Below, in pieces: positions 8,009-16,273 of a DNA stretch of 64,000 bases (positions are counted from its first letter, which is position 1; the number at the start of each line of letters is the position of its first letter). The notes below the pieces were generated by a model. It was not told the DNA's origin, made no database searches, and saw nothing but the letters and a program-made list of their open reading frames with translations. Both the position numbers and the translations under genes were made by a program. The stretch is from SHVO01 sp041905795. GTDB taxonomy: Bacteria > Pseudomonadota > Alphaproteobacteria > Rhodospirillales > Rhodospirillaceae. The DNA lies in contig JAYRKL010000020.1 in assembly GCA_041905795.1 (NCBI GenBank), positions 1-64,000 on the forward strand, read 5' to 3'.

Positions 8009-9565
8009 CTAGAACGTCGATTTTGCCGTGTATTCAAGCACGATCTGGCTCTGCGGCGGGATCTGGAAGTCCCACTGGGCGGCGCCGGCGTCGGATTTGG
8101 TGTGGCTGTGGGTTTCCTTGGTGATTTCCCAGGACCCCGGAATCGGCTCCACGACCTTCACCGCCTGGGCCTTGGCGCCGGCGTTCTTCACCGTGACGCG
8201 CCAGACGCTGAGGGTGATGTTGTCCGAGGCGCGCACGAAGCTCAGCTGTTCGCGCAGAACCGGCAGGTCGTAATCGCGGCCGGCCTGGAAAACCACGTCG
8301 GTGCCTTCGGCGGCGTGGTCGACATGGCTCTCGCCGATGAACTGCGGCGTGCCCTGCTGGTCGACGCTATAGACGCGCATGGTGCCGGCCGGCAGCGGAC
8401 CGCCCAGTTTGGCGCCGGAGTCGTTGCGGAACGAGAGTTCGATGCCGACGGCGGAGGTCTGGGGCCGGTCGCGCAGATTCTGCTGAAATAGCGCCGGCTG
8501 GCTGCGCACGACGTTTTCGCGCTTCACGGCGATGTTCTGGGCGCTGAACAGGGACAGCTGCTTGGTTTCGTTGGCCGCGAGGGTGGTCGCGCGCGGCATG
8601 GTGTAGATGTGGTTGCCGACCAGGGATTCCTCGGACACGCCATTCTGCCCCGGCGCCATGGCGGCGCGCGCCTCGAACGCCATGGCGGCCTTCATCTGCG
8701 GCAGCGGCCGCGCCGCTTCCCGCTTCACTTCCCCCGCCACCAGTTTCAGGCGGGCGTCGCGGAAATCCACGGTGGTGGTGTTGGTGATGCTGGCCCAGGC
8801 GTTCAGGTCCATGCGGTTGCCTTCGGGATCGTACTGAAGCACGTAATCCGCGCGCCAAGTCAGGCCGCCGGTGAGGTAGCTGAGTTCGCTGTCCATATCC
8901 TGGCCGGGCATTCCGGCCACGGTCATGGTCAGCGACGGCGTCGCGTGCATGCCGGGCGGCAGGCCGTCAAACACCACGCGCCCGGGCGGGTTGGTGTGGA
9001 TGCGGCCGTTCATCTGCACCACCAGGCCGTCAACCGTCGACAGCACCAGCGCGCGGCTCGATGTTTCATTGCCGCTGGCGGACGTATTGATGATCGTGAC
9101 CTCGCGGCCGACGGCCTTTTCCAGCATGCGGGCCGGCGTCAGCAAATTGAAATCGAAGCTCTGCTCGACGAAACGCACCGGCGGGCCCTTGACCACCTGG
9201 AACAGCGCGGTTTCCGGCTGGGCGGTGGCGGCAAGGCCGGGGAAGGTCAGGCGCGTGAACGGCGAAGCGAGGCGGAAGCTGCGATGCTCGCGCACCATGG
9301 CGAGGTCGTTGAGATAGACCGTCAGTTCCGCGCCGCCGGCCGGGGCCGGCACCTCCAGATCCGCGGGCCGCGCATCGGCCGGAATCGAGGCCAAAGGGTC
9401 GACGGGCTTCGGCGGCGCTTTGGCGGCGGCAGGGGCCGGCGCTTTCGGCGCGGGCAAGGGCGCTTTGGCCACCGGCGCCTTGGGCGCTTCGGCGGCCAGG
9501 CCAACCACGGGAGCGATGACGGCGGCGGAGAGAAACAGCGCGCGGGAAAGAAAGCGAAGCGGCAT
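8009..9565 (-). CDS. Exported DUF4139 domain protein
   Basis: A 518-residue protein with an N-terminal signal peptide (hydrophobic stretch ending near GLAAEA), then a Pro/Ala/Lys-rich linker to about residue 55, and a long beta-rich region ending in PGSWEITKETHSHTK and IPPQSQIVLEYTAKSTF. This matches the C-terminal DUF4139 pattern of secreted proteins of unknown role. I see no enzyme motif. It is probably periplasmic or outer-membrane associated. It stands alone on the minus strand, upstream of def and separated from it by a palindromic repeat. Confidence 0.8.
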   Translation of the reverse strand: MPLRFLSRALFLSAAVIAPVVGLAAEAPKAPVAKAPLPAPKAPAPAAAKAPPKPVDPLASIPADARPADLEVPAPAGGAELTVYLNDLAMVREHRSFRLASPFTRLTFPGLAATAQPETALFQVVKGPPVRFVEQSFDFNLLTPARMLEKAVGREVTIINTSASGNETSSRALVLSTVDGLVVQMNGRIHTNPPGRVVFDGLPPGMHATPSLTMTVAGMPGQDMDSELSYLTGGLTWRADYVLQYDPEGNRMDLNAWASITNTTTVDFRDARLKLVAGEVKREAARPLPQMKAAMAFEARAAMAPGQNGVSEESLVGNHIYTMPRATTLAANETKQLSLFSAQNIAVKRENVVRSQPALFQQNLRDRPQTSAVGIELSFRNDSGAKLGGPLPAGTMRVYSVDQQGTPQFIGESHVDHAAEGTDVVFQAGRDYDLPVLREQLSFVRASDNITLSVWRVTVKNAGAKAQAVKVVEPIPGSWEITKETHSHTKSDAGAAQWDFQIPPQSQIVLEYTAKSTF

Positions 9566-9700
9566 GCGGCATCCAAAGAAAGGACGAGTCGGGAACGACG
9601 GAATGATCTAAGATTCAAATGATGGCACACGTAAGGCGTCAGCCCATAGTTGCCATCCTTTAAGACTCTCGCGAAGGACGCGAAAAAGGGGCGAACCGCC

Positions 9701-10819
9701 GTGGAATTTGCAACTTTTGCCCTGACCGTTGCCGCCATTGTCGTCGCCGGCGCAGCGCTGGTGTTCGGTCTTAAAGGACGCACGTCCGACGGCCTCAGCC
9801 AGGCCGCCGAGAAGCTGGCGGATCAGCAGGCGCAGCTGGCCGGCCGCCTTTCGCAGATCGCCGAAGGCCAGGCCGCGGCGAGCGCGCGCATGGCCGAACA
9901 GCTCCAGGTGCAGGAGCGCGCCGTCACCAAGATGCTCGATCAAAGACTGGCCGAGGTCACCCGCCGCGTGGCCGAGGACCTGGCCAAATCCGCCACCAAG
10001 AGCACCGAAGCGATGGGTCAGTTGCAGGAGCGCCTGGCGGTGATCGACGCCGCCCAGCGCAACATCACCGAACTTTCGGCCGAGGTGGTGTCGCTGCAGG
10101 ACATTCTGTCCAACAAGCAGGCGCGCGGCGCCATCGGCCAGACCCAGATGGAAGACCTGGTGCGCAACATGCTGCCGCCGGGCTCGTTCGATTTCCAATT
10201 CACGCTGTCCAACGGCAAGCGCGCCGACTGCGTCATCAAGCTGCCCAATCCGCCGGGCCTGATCGCGGTGGATTCGAAATACCCCCATGAAGCCTTCATG
10301 GCGCTGATGGCCGCCAAGGACGACCGCGCGCGCGCCTTGGCCGAACAGGCGTTCAAGGCCGACGTCGGCAAGCACATCAAGGACATCGCCGAGAAATACA
10401 TCATCACCGGCGAAACCGCGGATTCCGCCATCATGTTCGTGCCGGCGGAATCGGTGTTCGCCGAACTGCACGACCGTTTCCCGATGGTGGTGGAGGAAGG
10501 CTTCAAGCGCCGGGTCTATATCGTCTCGCCCACCACCTTGATGGCGACCCTCAACACCATCCGCACCATCCTCAAGGACGCCAAAATGCGCGAACAGGCG
10601 CATGTGCTGCAGAAAGAGATCGGCGAACTGGTGAAGGACGTTGCGCGCCTGGATCAGCGCGTCGGCGGCCTCGCCACCCATTTCGAGCAGACCCGCAAGG
10701 ACATCGAACAGATCCAGATCTCGACCCGCAAGATCGCCGACCGCGGCGGCAAGATCGAGAACATGCAGTTGGACGGCGAGACCAAGGAGCCGACCTTGCG
10801 GCTGGTGAGCGACAACTAA
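9701..10819 (+). CDS. rmuC: DNA recombination protein RmuC
   Basis: RmuC-family protein, implicated in limiting recombination between inverted repeats and carrying a restriction-endonuclease-like core. The GTG at 9701 follows an AAGGGG ribosome-binding site and gives 372 residues beginning with a membrane anchor (FATFALTVAAIVVAGAALVFG). A long coiled coil follows (about 30-150), then the conserved core around IKLPNPPGLIAVDSKYPHEA and ITGETADSAIMFVPAE. A TTG at 9650 would lengthen it by 17 residues but has no ribosome-binding site. The stop codon interlocks with that of the convergent ArsR gene (CTAA, 10816-10819). Confidence 0.92.
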   Translation: MEFATFALTVAAIVVAGAALVFGLKGRTSDGLSQAAEKLADQQAQLAGRLSQIAEGQAAASARMAEQLQVQERAVTKMLDQRLAEVTRRVAEDLAKSATKSTEAMGQLQERLAVIDAAQRNITELSAEVVSLQDILSNKQARGAIGQTQMEDLVRNMLPPGSFDFQFTLSNGKRADCVIKLPNPPGLIAVDSKYPHEAFMALMAAKDDRARALAEQAFKADVGKHIKDIAEKYIITGETADSAIMFVPAESVFAELHDRFPMVVEEGFKRRVYIVSPTTLMATLNTIRTILKDAKMREQAHVLQKEIGELVKDVARLDQRVGGLATHFEQTRKDIEQIQISTRKIADRGGKIENMQLDGETKEPTLRLVSDN

Positions 10820-11145
10820 GCCGCTTCCAGATCCCGTTTGAGCCGCGCCAACAGGTCCACGGACTCGCTGGCATACGGCGAGATCCAGCGGTCATAAACC
10901 TCCTTGAGCGGTGCTGCGTTCAGGTAATTCCAGCGATTACGGCCTTCGCGGCGCACCACGATCAGCTCTGCCTGCTCTAACACGCCGATGTGCTGCATGA
11001 CCGTACAGCGGTCCAGCGTGCGCTGGAACCGTGCGCACAATTCGCTGGTGGTGCGGGGCTCCACGCGCAACATGTCCAAGATCTGCCGCCGTCGCGAGTC
11101 CGCCAGAGCTTTGAAAACAGCGTCTTCTTTTGCCTGTCTTGACAT
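10816..11145 (-). CDS. ArsR-family winged-helix transcriptional regulator
   Basis: A 109-residue regulator with a single winged helix-turn-helix: KALADSRRRQILDMLR, the recognition segment around TSELCARFQRTLDRCTVMQHIGVLEQAEL, then the wing VRREGRNRWNYLN. It is the non-metal type seen next to SRPBCC genes; I see no CxC metal-sensing motif. The gene diverges from an SRPBCC protein gene, with an inverted repeat covering the 47-bp gap just before its start codon. Autorepression and joint control of both genes are therefore likely. Confidence 0.92.
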   Translation of the reverse strand: MSRQAKEDAVFKALADSRRRQILDMLRVEPRTTSELCARFQRTLDRCTVMQHIGVLEQAELIVVRREGRNRWNYLNAAPLKEVYDRWISPYASESVDLLARLKRDLEAA

Positions 11146-11148
11146 GTT

Positions 11149-11169
11149 GTAAATCTATAACATATTTAC
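11149..11169. promoter_or_regulatory. Putative ArsR operator
   Basis: GTAAAT and ATTTAC arms separated by 9 AT-rich bases, with partial inner symmetry (TAT/ATA), lie in the short gap between the divergent arsR-like and SRPBCC genes. Position and symmetry fit the operator of the adjacent dimeric regulator. Confidence 0.55.
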
Positions 11170-11192
11170 GGGGTGGGCAAGAGGAGCGCTCT

Positions 11193-11639
11193 ATGAACCC
11201 CAGATTTCAAGTTCAACTGAAAATCCAGAAGCCGGTGGCGGACGTATTCGAGGCGGTTGTGAACCCCACCAAGCTCTGCGGCTACTTTGTTCAGTCATCG
11301 ACCGGTCCGTTGGTCGAGGGAGTAGCCGTGAAATGGAAATTCGCCGAGGCACCGCCAGACTACGTGGCCGATGTGACGGTACAGACCATCGAGCACAATG
11401 CGCGCATCGTCTTCACATGGCCGTCGGACACCGGCGGTTACCGCACTTTGGTCGAAATGAAATTCATGGTGCTGGACCCGGCCAACTGCATGGTACAGAT
11501 CACTGAGACTGGCTGGCGCCCGGACGATGCGGGCTTCAAGGCGTCCTACGGCAATGCCGGCGGCTGGATGCACATGATGTGCTGCCTGAAAGCCTATCTG
11601 GAATACGGAATCAATTTGCGCGCCGGCGGCGCCCTCTGA
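11193..11639 (+). CDS. SRPBCC (START/Bet v1-like) domain protein
   Basis: A 148-residue single-domain protein starting at the ATG at 11193, which follows an AGAGGAG ribosome-binding site; the in-frame extension upstream would run through the operator. The N-terminus (KIQKPVADVFEAVVNPTKLCGYF), the middle strand pattern and the C-terminal helix (GWMHMMCCLKAYLEYG) fit the SRPBCC fold, close to the AHA1-like group usually paired with ArsR regulators. It probably binds a hydrophobic ligand; the ligand is unknown. Confidence 0.85.
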   Translation: MNPRFQVQLKIQKPVADVFEAVVNPTKLCGYFVQSSTGPLVEGVAVKWKFAEAPPDYVADVTVQTIEHNARIVFTWPSDTGGYRTLVEMKFMVLDPANCMVQITETGWRPDDAGFKASYGNAGGWMHMMCCLKAYLEYGINLRAGGAL

Positions 11640-11640
11640 C

Positions 11641-12234
11641 CTAAATGGGCCTGCGCGCTTTCAGCGCCGCGGAAATTGTCCCGTCATCGAGGTAATCAAG
11701 CTCGCCGCCGATGGGCATGCCCTGGGCGAGGCCCGAGACGGCGGCGGATGTTCCCTGCAGGCGCTCGGCGATGTAGTGGGCTGTGGTCTGGCCGTCGACC
11801 GTGGCGCTCAAGGCCAGGATCACTTCTTTCACGCCGGGGTCCGATGCCCGCGCCGCGAGCTTCTCGATCTTGAGATCGCCCGGGCCGATTCCATCCAGCG
11901 GCGAAAGCAGGCCGCCGGTGACATGGTAACGCCCGCGAAACGCACCGGTGCGCTCCAGCGCCCAGACATCGGCCACGTCCTCGACCACACAGATCACCGA
12001 GGCGTCCCGGCGCGCGTCAGAGCAGATGGTGCAGGGATCGACGCTGTCGAAATTGCCGCAGGCCGAGCACACCTTCACGCTGCGCGCCGCCGCATCCAGG
12101 GTTTGTGCCAGAGGCTCAAGCAAGGTTTCGCGGCGTTTGATGAGCGCCAGAGCGATGCGCCGCGCCGAACGCGGGCCTAGACCGGGAAGCTTGGAGAGGC
12201 TCTTGATCAGCGCCTCGATCTCGACGCCCGCCAT
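11641..12234 (-). CDS. recR: Recombination mediator RecR
   Basis: Acts with RecO and RecF to load RecA on SSB-coated single-stranded DNA. The 197-residue protein shows the N-terminal helix-hairpin-helix (SKLPGLGPRSARRIA), a C4 zinc finger (C56, C59, C68, C71), a Toprim domain (VICVVEDVADVWALE) and the C-terminal Walker-B-like GGELDYLDDGTI region. Its ATG lies one base after the ybaB stop. The order dnaX-ybaB-recR is a widely conserved bacterial operon. Confidence 0.97.
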   Translation of the reverse strand: MAGVEIEALIKSLSKLPGLGPRSARRIALALIKRRETLLEPLAQTLDAAARSVKVCSACGNFDSVDPCTICSDARRDASVICVVEDVADVWALERTGAFRGRYHVTGGLLSPLDGIGPGDLKIEKLAARASDPGVKEVILALSATVDGQTTAHYIAERLQGTSAAVSGLAQGMPIGGELDYLDDGTISAALKARRPI

Positions 12235-12235
12235 C

Positions 12236-12559
12236 TTAGAAGGGGAGTTTGAAACCGGGCGGCAGCGGCAGGCCGCCGGTGAGCTTGCTCATCTCTTCCT
12301 GGGAGTGAGCGTCGACCTTGGTCTTCACGTCGTTGACCGCCGCCACGATCAGGTCTTCCAGCACTTCGGCTTCACTGGCGACGATCAGGCTGGGATCGAT
12401 CTTCAGGCCCTTGAGTTCGCCTTTGCCGTTCATGGTGGCTTTCACCATGCCGCCGCCAGAAGCACCCGTCATTTCCATGTCCGCAAGTTGGGACTGCATG
12501 TCGGACATGCGGTTCTGCATGTCCTGCACCTGCTTCATGATCTGGCCGAGATTCTTCAT
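12236..12559 (-). CDS. ybaB: Nucleoid-associated protein YbaB/EbfC
   Basis: A 107-residue DNA-binding protein of the YbaB/EbfC family, a dimer with a tweezer-like shape. It shows the N-terminal helix rich in Met and Gln (MKNLGQIMKQVQDMQNRM), the GGGMVKATMNGKGELKGLKI strand region and the acidic C-terminal helices (EAEVLEDLIVAAVNDVKTK). The gene lies 16 bp after dnaX and 1 bp before recR on the same strand, in the classical dnaX-ybaB-recR order. Confidence 0.96.
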   Translation of the reverse strand: MKNLGQIMKQVQDMQNRMSDMQSQLADMEMTGASGGGMVKATMNGKGELKGLKIDPSLIVASEAEVLEDLIVAAVNDVKTKVDAHSQEEMSKLTGGLPLPPGFKLPF

Positions 12560-12575
12560 AACAACAGGGTCTTTC

Positions 12576-14264
12576 TTACTTGTCGGCTTTACGCACGGTT
12601 TCGATGACGGCGCCGGGAAAGGCGTCCAGGATCGATTGAATCAACGGATCGGCCTTGGCGGCGGCGTGTTCCTGGTCGTGGAGCGTGGGCTCGCCGGCGG
12701 CGTTGGCCACGCTCACCACCCAGCGGGCGCCGGTCCATTGGCTGAGCAGCTTGCCGGTCTGGCCGGCGAGGTCTTTGGGCGCACCTTTGTCGGGATTGAA
12801 TTCGATGACGCCGGTCTCGAATCGCACCAGATGCACATGGCGCCTGAGGTGCGCCGCGATCATGGCTTCGCGCTTGCTCTCGAACAGCGCCACCACCGCG
12901 GCGAAACTCTCCGGCGCGGGCGCGGCGGAAACGGCGGTGGGCTGCGCCACCGGCTCGGCCATGGGCGCGCGGGCGGGTGCCGCGGACCCCGCGACCGCCG
13001 TGAACGACGCGCGCGGGCCGGGGTTCGCCGGCGCGGGCGCTGAAGTGCGCACCGGCACGCCGCCGCCGCTTTCCAATGTCTTGATGGCGTCGGCCGGCGT
13101 CGGCAACTCGGCGGCATAGGCGAAACGCACCATGACCATTTCGGCGGCCTGGATCGGGATCGGCGCCGCGCGCACTTCCGACAGGCCCTTGAGCAGCATC
13201 TGCCAGGCGCGGCTGAGCACCGGCATGGTCAGCGTACCGGCCATGGCGACACCGCGCGTGCGTTCGGCTTCCGCCAGCGCCGGGTCGGCGGCGCCGTCGG
13301 GCGCCACCTTGAGGCGCGTCAGCCAATGCACCAGTTCCAAGAGATCCTGCAGCACCACCACCGGACTGGCGCCGGCGGCATATTGATCGGCCAGAAGCGC
13401 CAGCGCCCGCTTCACATCGCCCTTGAGCAGCGATTCCATCAGGTCGAACACCAGCACCCGGTCGGCCAGGCCCAGCATGTCGCGCACCGACTTTTCGGTG
13501 ACCGCGGCGCCGCCGGCCTGGGAGATCGCCTGGTCCAGGATCGAGAGTCCGTCGCGGGCCGAACCGTCGGCGGCGCGGGCGATCAGCGCCAGCGCGCCGT
13601 CCTCGAACGCCGCGCCTTCCTTGGCGCCGATGCCGCGGAACAGCTCTTCCAGCTTGGCGCTGTCGATGCGCCGCAGGTCGAAGCGCTGGCAGCGCGACAG
13701 CACCGTCACCGGCACCTTGCGGATCTCGGTGGTGGCGAAGATGAACTTCACATGCTCGGGCGGTTCTTCGAGGGTTTTGAGCAAGGCGTTGAATGCCTTG
13801 TCGGAGAGCATGTGCACTTCGTCGATGATGTAGATCTTGTAGCGCGCCGCCGTCGGGCGATAGCGCACGCCTTCCAGAAGCTCGCGGATGTCGTCGATGC
13901 CGGTGCGGCTGGCGGCGTCCATCTCCAGCACGTCCACATGGCGGTCTTCGGCGATGGCGGTGCAGTTTGAACAGACGCCGCAGGGGTCCGGCGTCGGGCC
14001 GCCCTTGCCGTCGGGGCCGATGCAGTTCAGCGCCTTGGCGATGATGCGCGCGGTCGTGGTCTTGCCGACTCCGCGCACGCCCGTGAGCATGTAGCCTTGG
14101 GCAAGGCGGCCGGAGGTGATGGCGTTGGTGAGGGTGCGGACCAGGGCGTCCTGGCCCACCAGGCTCGCGAAACTGGTCGGGCGGTATTTGCGCGCCAGGA
14201 CCTGGTAGGCGCCGGCATCAGTCTCTGGCCCGCTGCTGTCCGAATCCTTTGGCGGGCTGACCAT
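12576..14264 (-). CDS. dnaX: DNA polymerase III subunit gamma/tau
   Basis: Clamp-loader ATPase of the replicative polymerase. The 562-residue protein has Walker A GVRGVGKTT (62-70), zinc-binding cysteines C81, C95, C98 and C101, the DEVHML Walker B, and the TLEEPPEHVKFIFATTE sensor region. The tau-like C-terminus follows an Ala/Pro-rich linker at about 395-450. I looked for an A-rich slippery heptamer of the E. coli type that would make a short gamma form and found none. It heads the dnaX-ybaB-recR operon. Confidence 0.96.
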   Translation of the reverse strand: MVSPPKDSDSSGPETDAGAYQVLARKYRPTSFASLVGQDALVRTLTNAITSGRLAQGYMLTGVRGVGKTTTARIIAKALNCIGPDGKGGPTPDPCGVCSNCTAIAEDRHVDVLEMDAASRTGIDDIRELLEGVRYRPTAARYKIYIIDEVHMLSDKAFNALLKTLEEPPEHVKFIFATTEIRKVPVTVLSRCQRFDLRRIDSAKLEELFRGIGAKEGAAFEDGALALIARAADGSARDGLSILDQAISQAGGAAVTEKSVRDMLGLADRVLVFDLMESLLKGDVKRALALLADQYAAGASPVVVLQDLLELVHWLTRLKVAPDGAADPALAEAERTRGVAMAGTLTMPVLSRAWQMLLKGLSEVRAAPIPIQAAEMVMVRFAYAAELPTPADAIKTLESGGGVPVRTSAPAPANPGPRASFTAVAGSAAPARAPMAEPVAQPTAVSAAPAPESFAAVVALFESKREAMIAAHLRRHVHLVRFETGVIEFNPDKGAPKDLAGQTGKLLSQWTGARWVVSVANAAGEPTLHDQEHAAAKADPLIQSILDAFPGAVIETVRKADK

Positions 14265-14289
14265 GAACCGTGTCTGACCGGGGGCTAGA

Positions 14290-14333
14290 GCGTGTCCAGG
14301 AAAAGTGGAAGCCGGTTTTCCGTCCGGACACGC
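14290..14333. repeat. Double-stem intergenic palindrome, type A (copy A2)
   Basis: Outer arms GCGTGTCC (14290-14297) and GGACACGC (14326-14333), inner arms GGAAAA (14299-14304) and TTTTCC (14316-14321), core GTGGAAGCCGG. It lies between the dnaX start and the 3' end of the SRP RNA gene. It is in opposite orientation to copies A1, A4 and A5. Confidence 0.9.
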
Positions 14334-14358
14334 GACAAAACAATAACCAGGAAAGGGT

Positions 14359-14454
14359 GAGAGACTGGACAGCGACCCGGGCCGAAACTCGTTACGGCTG
14401 CTTCCTTCCGGACCTGACCGGGTTGGCGAGGAGCCCGTCCACCGCCAGCCTCTC
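14359..14454 (-). ncRNA. ffs: Signal recognition particle RNA (4.5S-type)
   Basis: RNA scaffold of the bacterial signal recognition particle, partner of Ffh, whose gene is at 60383-61819. The minus strand contains the invariant domain IV sequence, GGTCAGGTCCGGAAGGAAGC (20 bases shown), with its GGAA tetraloop and symmetric internal loop. The ends pair as GAGAGGCTGG (14454-14445) with CCAGTCTCTC (14368-14359), giving a 96-nt single hairpin of the small bacterial type without an Alu domain. End positions are inferred from the terminal helix. Confidence 0.95.
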
Positions 14455-14461
14455 GAGGGGC

Positions 14462-14492
14462 ACTATATCAGACAGCGGAACGCCGGAAGCAA
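14462..14492 (-). promoter_or_regulatory. Putative ffs promoter
   Basis: On the minus strand TATAGT (14467-14462) lies 7 bp before the inferred RNA 5' end, with TTGCTT (14492-14487) 19 bp further upstream. The -10 is convincing; the -35 spacing is slightly long. Confidence 0.5.
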
Positions 14493-14561
14493 GGCCCCGC
14501 AGAAGTTGTCTTAAATGGTTATCAGGGCTGTATTTTCTGCATTTGCCGCGGCCCGGCCGAG

Positions 14562-14635
14562 GGGTACAAACCCAGGGTCCGGCGCTTGCGGCCAAATACC
14601 CCCGCAAATATAGGCCCCGGCCCGGGTACAAGCCC
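14562..14635 (+). promoter_or_regulatory. Two GGGTACAANCCC boxes upstream of gpmI
   Basis: GGGTACAAACCC (14562-14573) and GGGTACAAGCCC (14624-14635) occur as direct copies 62 bp apart, between the SRP RNA promoter and the gpmI start. They could be paired regulator sites. No known motif is assigned. The rest of 14455-14680 shows no gene. Confidence 0.35.
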
Positions 14636-14680
14636 GCGAATCGACGCCTTATATTGAGAGCCCGCTTGGACATAAAGCCT

Positions 14681-16273
14681 ATGGACACCCTGCCCACCCC
14701 TTCGCCCTCCGAGACCCGCCCCCGCCCTGTCGTCCTCTGCATCCTGGACGGCTGGGGCTACCGCGCCGCGCGCGAGGACAATGCCGTCGCCCTGGCCAAA
14801 CTGCCGGTGTGGACGCGCCTGATGCAGGAGTGCCCCCACGCCCTGGTGGCCACCAGCGGCCGCGACGTGGGCCTGCCCGACGGCCAGATGGGCAACTCCG
14901 AAGTGGGCCATATGAACATCGGCGCCGGCCGGATCCTCACCCAGGAACTGCCGCGCATCGATTCCGCCATCGCCGACAATTCCATCCTCGAGAACCCGTC
15001 GCTGACCGCGTTCATCACCGCGCTCGCCGGCACCGGCGGCGCCTGCCATCTTCTGGGCCTGGTTTCGCCGGGCGGCGTTCACTCGCATCAGGATCATCTG
15101 GCGGCCTTGGCGCGGCTTCTCGATCACGCGGGAATCCCCGTGCGCATTCACGCCTTCCTCGATGGACGCGACACGCCGCCCCAATCGGCGCTGGGGTTCA
15201 TGGAGAAATTCCTCGCCGACATCGCCGGGCTCAAGGACGTCAAGGTCGCCACCGTCGGCGGCCGCTATTACGGCATGGACCGCGACAAGCGGTGGGATCG
15301 TGTCGAGAAAGCTTATGACGTGATCGTCGACGCCAAAGGTCCACGCGCAGCTGATGCCCTCGCCGCGATCCGCGCGTCCTACGACGCCAAGGTCACCGAT
15401 GAATTCATGATCCCGGTGGCGATCGCGGACTATCAAGGCATGCAGAACGGCGACGGCCTGCTGGTCGGGAACTTCCGCGCCGACCGGGTGCGCCAGATCA
15501 GCGCCGCGCTGCTCGATCCCGCCTTCAAGGAATTCCCGCGGCCGCGCGCGGTGCATTTCGCCGGCGCCGTCAGCCTGACGGAATACTCAAAGGCGCTGAC
15601 CACATTCATGGCCGTGATGTTCACGCCCCAGGAAGCGGTCAACACCCTGGGCGAAGTCATCAGCAACCAGGGCCTCACCCAGCTGCGCATCGCCGAGACC
15701 GAGAAATACGCCCATGTCACCTTCTTCCTGAACGGCGGCGTCGAGGCGGAATTCCCCGGCGAAAGCCGCATCCTGGTGCAGAGCCCCAAGGTCGCGACCT
15801 ACGACCTGCAGCCTGAGATGTCCGCGCCGGAAGTCACCGACAAGATCGTCGAAGCCATCGAAAACCGCCGGTTTGACGTGATTATCGTCAACTACGCCAA
15901 CGGCGACATGGTCGGCCATTCGGGCATTTTGTCCGCCGCCATCAGCGCCGCGGAAGCCATCGACACCGCCCTCGGGCGGCTGGAGACGGCGCTCAAGAAA
16001 GCCGGCGGCTGCATGCTGATCTCCGCCGACCACGGCAACCTGGAAATGATGCGCGATCCGGAAACCGGCGAACCCCATACACAGCACACCCTGTTCCGCG
16101 TGCCGCTGATCCTGGTGAACGGACCCGCGGCGTCCTTGAGCGACGGCAAACTCTCCGACCTCGCGCCCACCGTGCTCGACCTGCTGCATCTCGCCAAACC
16201 GGCGGAGATGACCGGCCACTCCCTGCTGGCGCATCACGCCACGGCGGCGCGGAGTCCCCGTGCCGGCGCGTAG
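14681..16273 (+). CDS. gpmI: 2,3-bisphosphoglycerate-independent phosphoglycerate mutase
   Basis: Interconverts 3- and 2-phosphoglycerate in glycolysis and gluconeogenesis, using two Mn ions and a phosphoserine intermediate. With the ATG at 14681 it has 530 residues, normal for the family; upstream in-frame sequence overlaps the SRP RNA gene and cannot be coding. D23 (LDGWG) is a metal ligand and S73 in MGNSEVGHMNIGAGR is the phosphorylated serine; NGDMVGHSG and SADHGNLEMM supply the remaining metal ligands. It overlaps the EnvC-like gene by 14 bp, so the two are probably co-translated. Confidence 0.96.
   Translation: MDTLPTPSPSETRPRPVVLCILDGWGYRAAREDNAVALAKLPVWTRLMQECPHALVATSGRDVGLPDGQMGNSEVGHMNIGAGRILTQELPRIDSAIADNSILENPSLTAFITALAGTGGACHLLGLVSPGGVHSHQDHLAALARLLDHAGIPVRIHAFLDGRDTPPQSALGFMEKFLADIAGLKDVKVATVGGRYYGMDRDKRWDRVEKAYDVIVDAKGPRAADALAAIRASYDAKVTDEFMIPVAIADYQGMQNGDGLLVGNFRADRVRQISAALLDPAFKEFPRPRAVHFAGAVSLTEYSKALTTFMAVMFTPQEAVNTLGEVISNQGLTQLRIAETEKYAHVTFFLNGGVEAEFPGESRILVQSPKVATYDLQPEMSAPEVTDKIVEAIENRRFDVIIVNYANGDMVGHSGILSAAISAAEAIDTALGRLETALKKAGGCMLISADHGNLEMMRDPETGEPHTQHTLFRVPLILVNGPAASLSDGKLSDLAPTVLDLLHLAKPAEMTGHSLLAHHATAARSPRAGA

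Noticed and set aside
407..10819. Long antisense open frames opposite the diguanylate cyclase, fmt and rmuC genes
   Set aside because: High GC makes long antisense frames common; these are Arg/Ala/Gly/His-rich, have no ribosome-binding sites and overlap recognised genes completely.
12576..14264. Programmed frameshift in dnaX
   Set aside because: No run of six A or other clear slippery heptamer with a downstream stem was found in the coding strand.
14270..14680. Long N-terminal extension of gpmI
   Set aside because: The open frame runs antisense through the SRP RNA gene and adds about 137 residues absent from the family; the ATG at 14681 gives the normal length.
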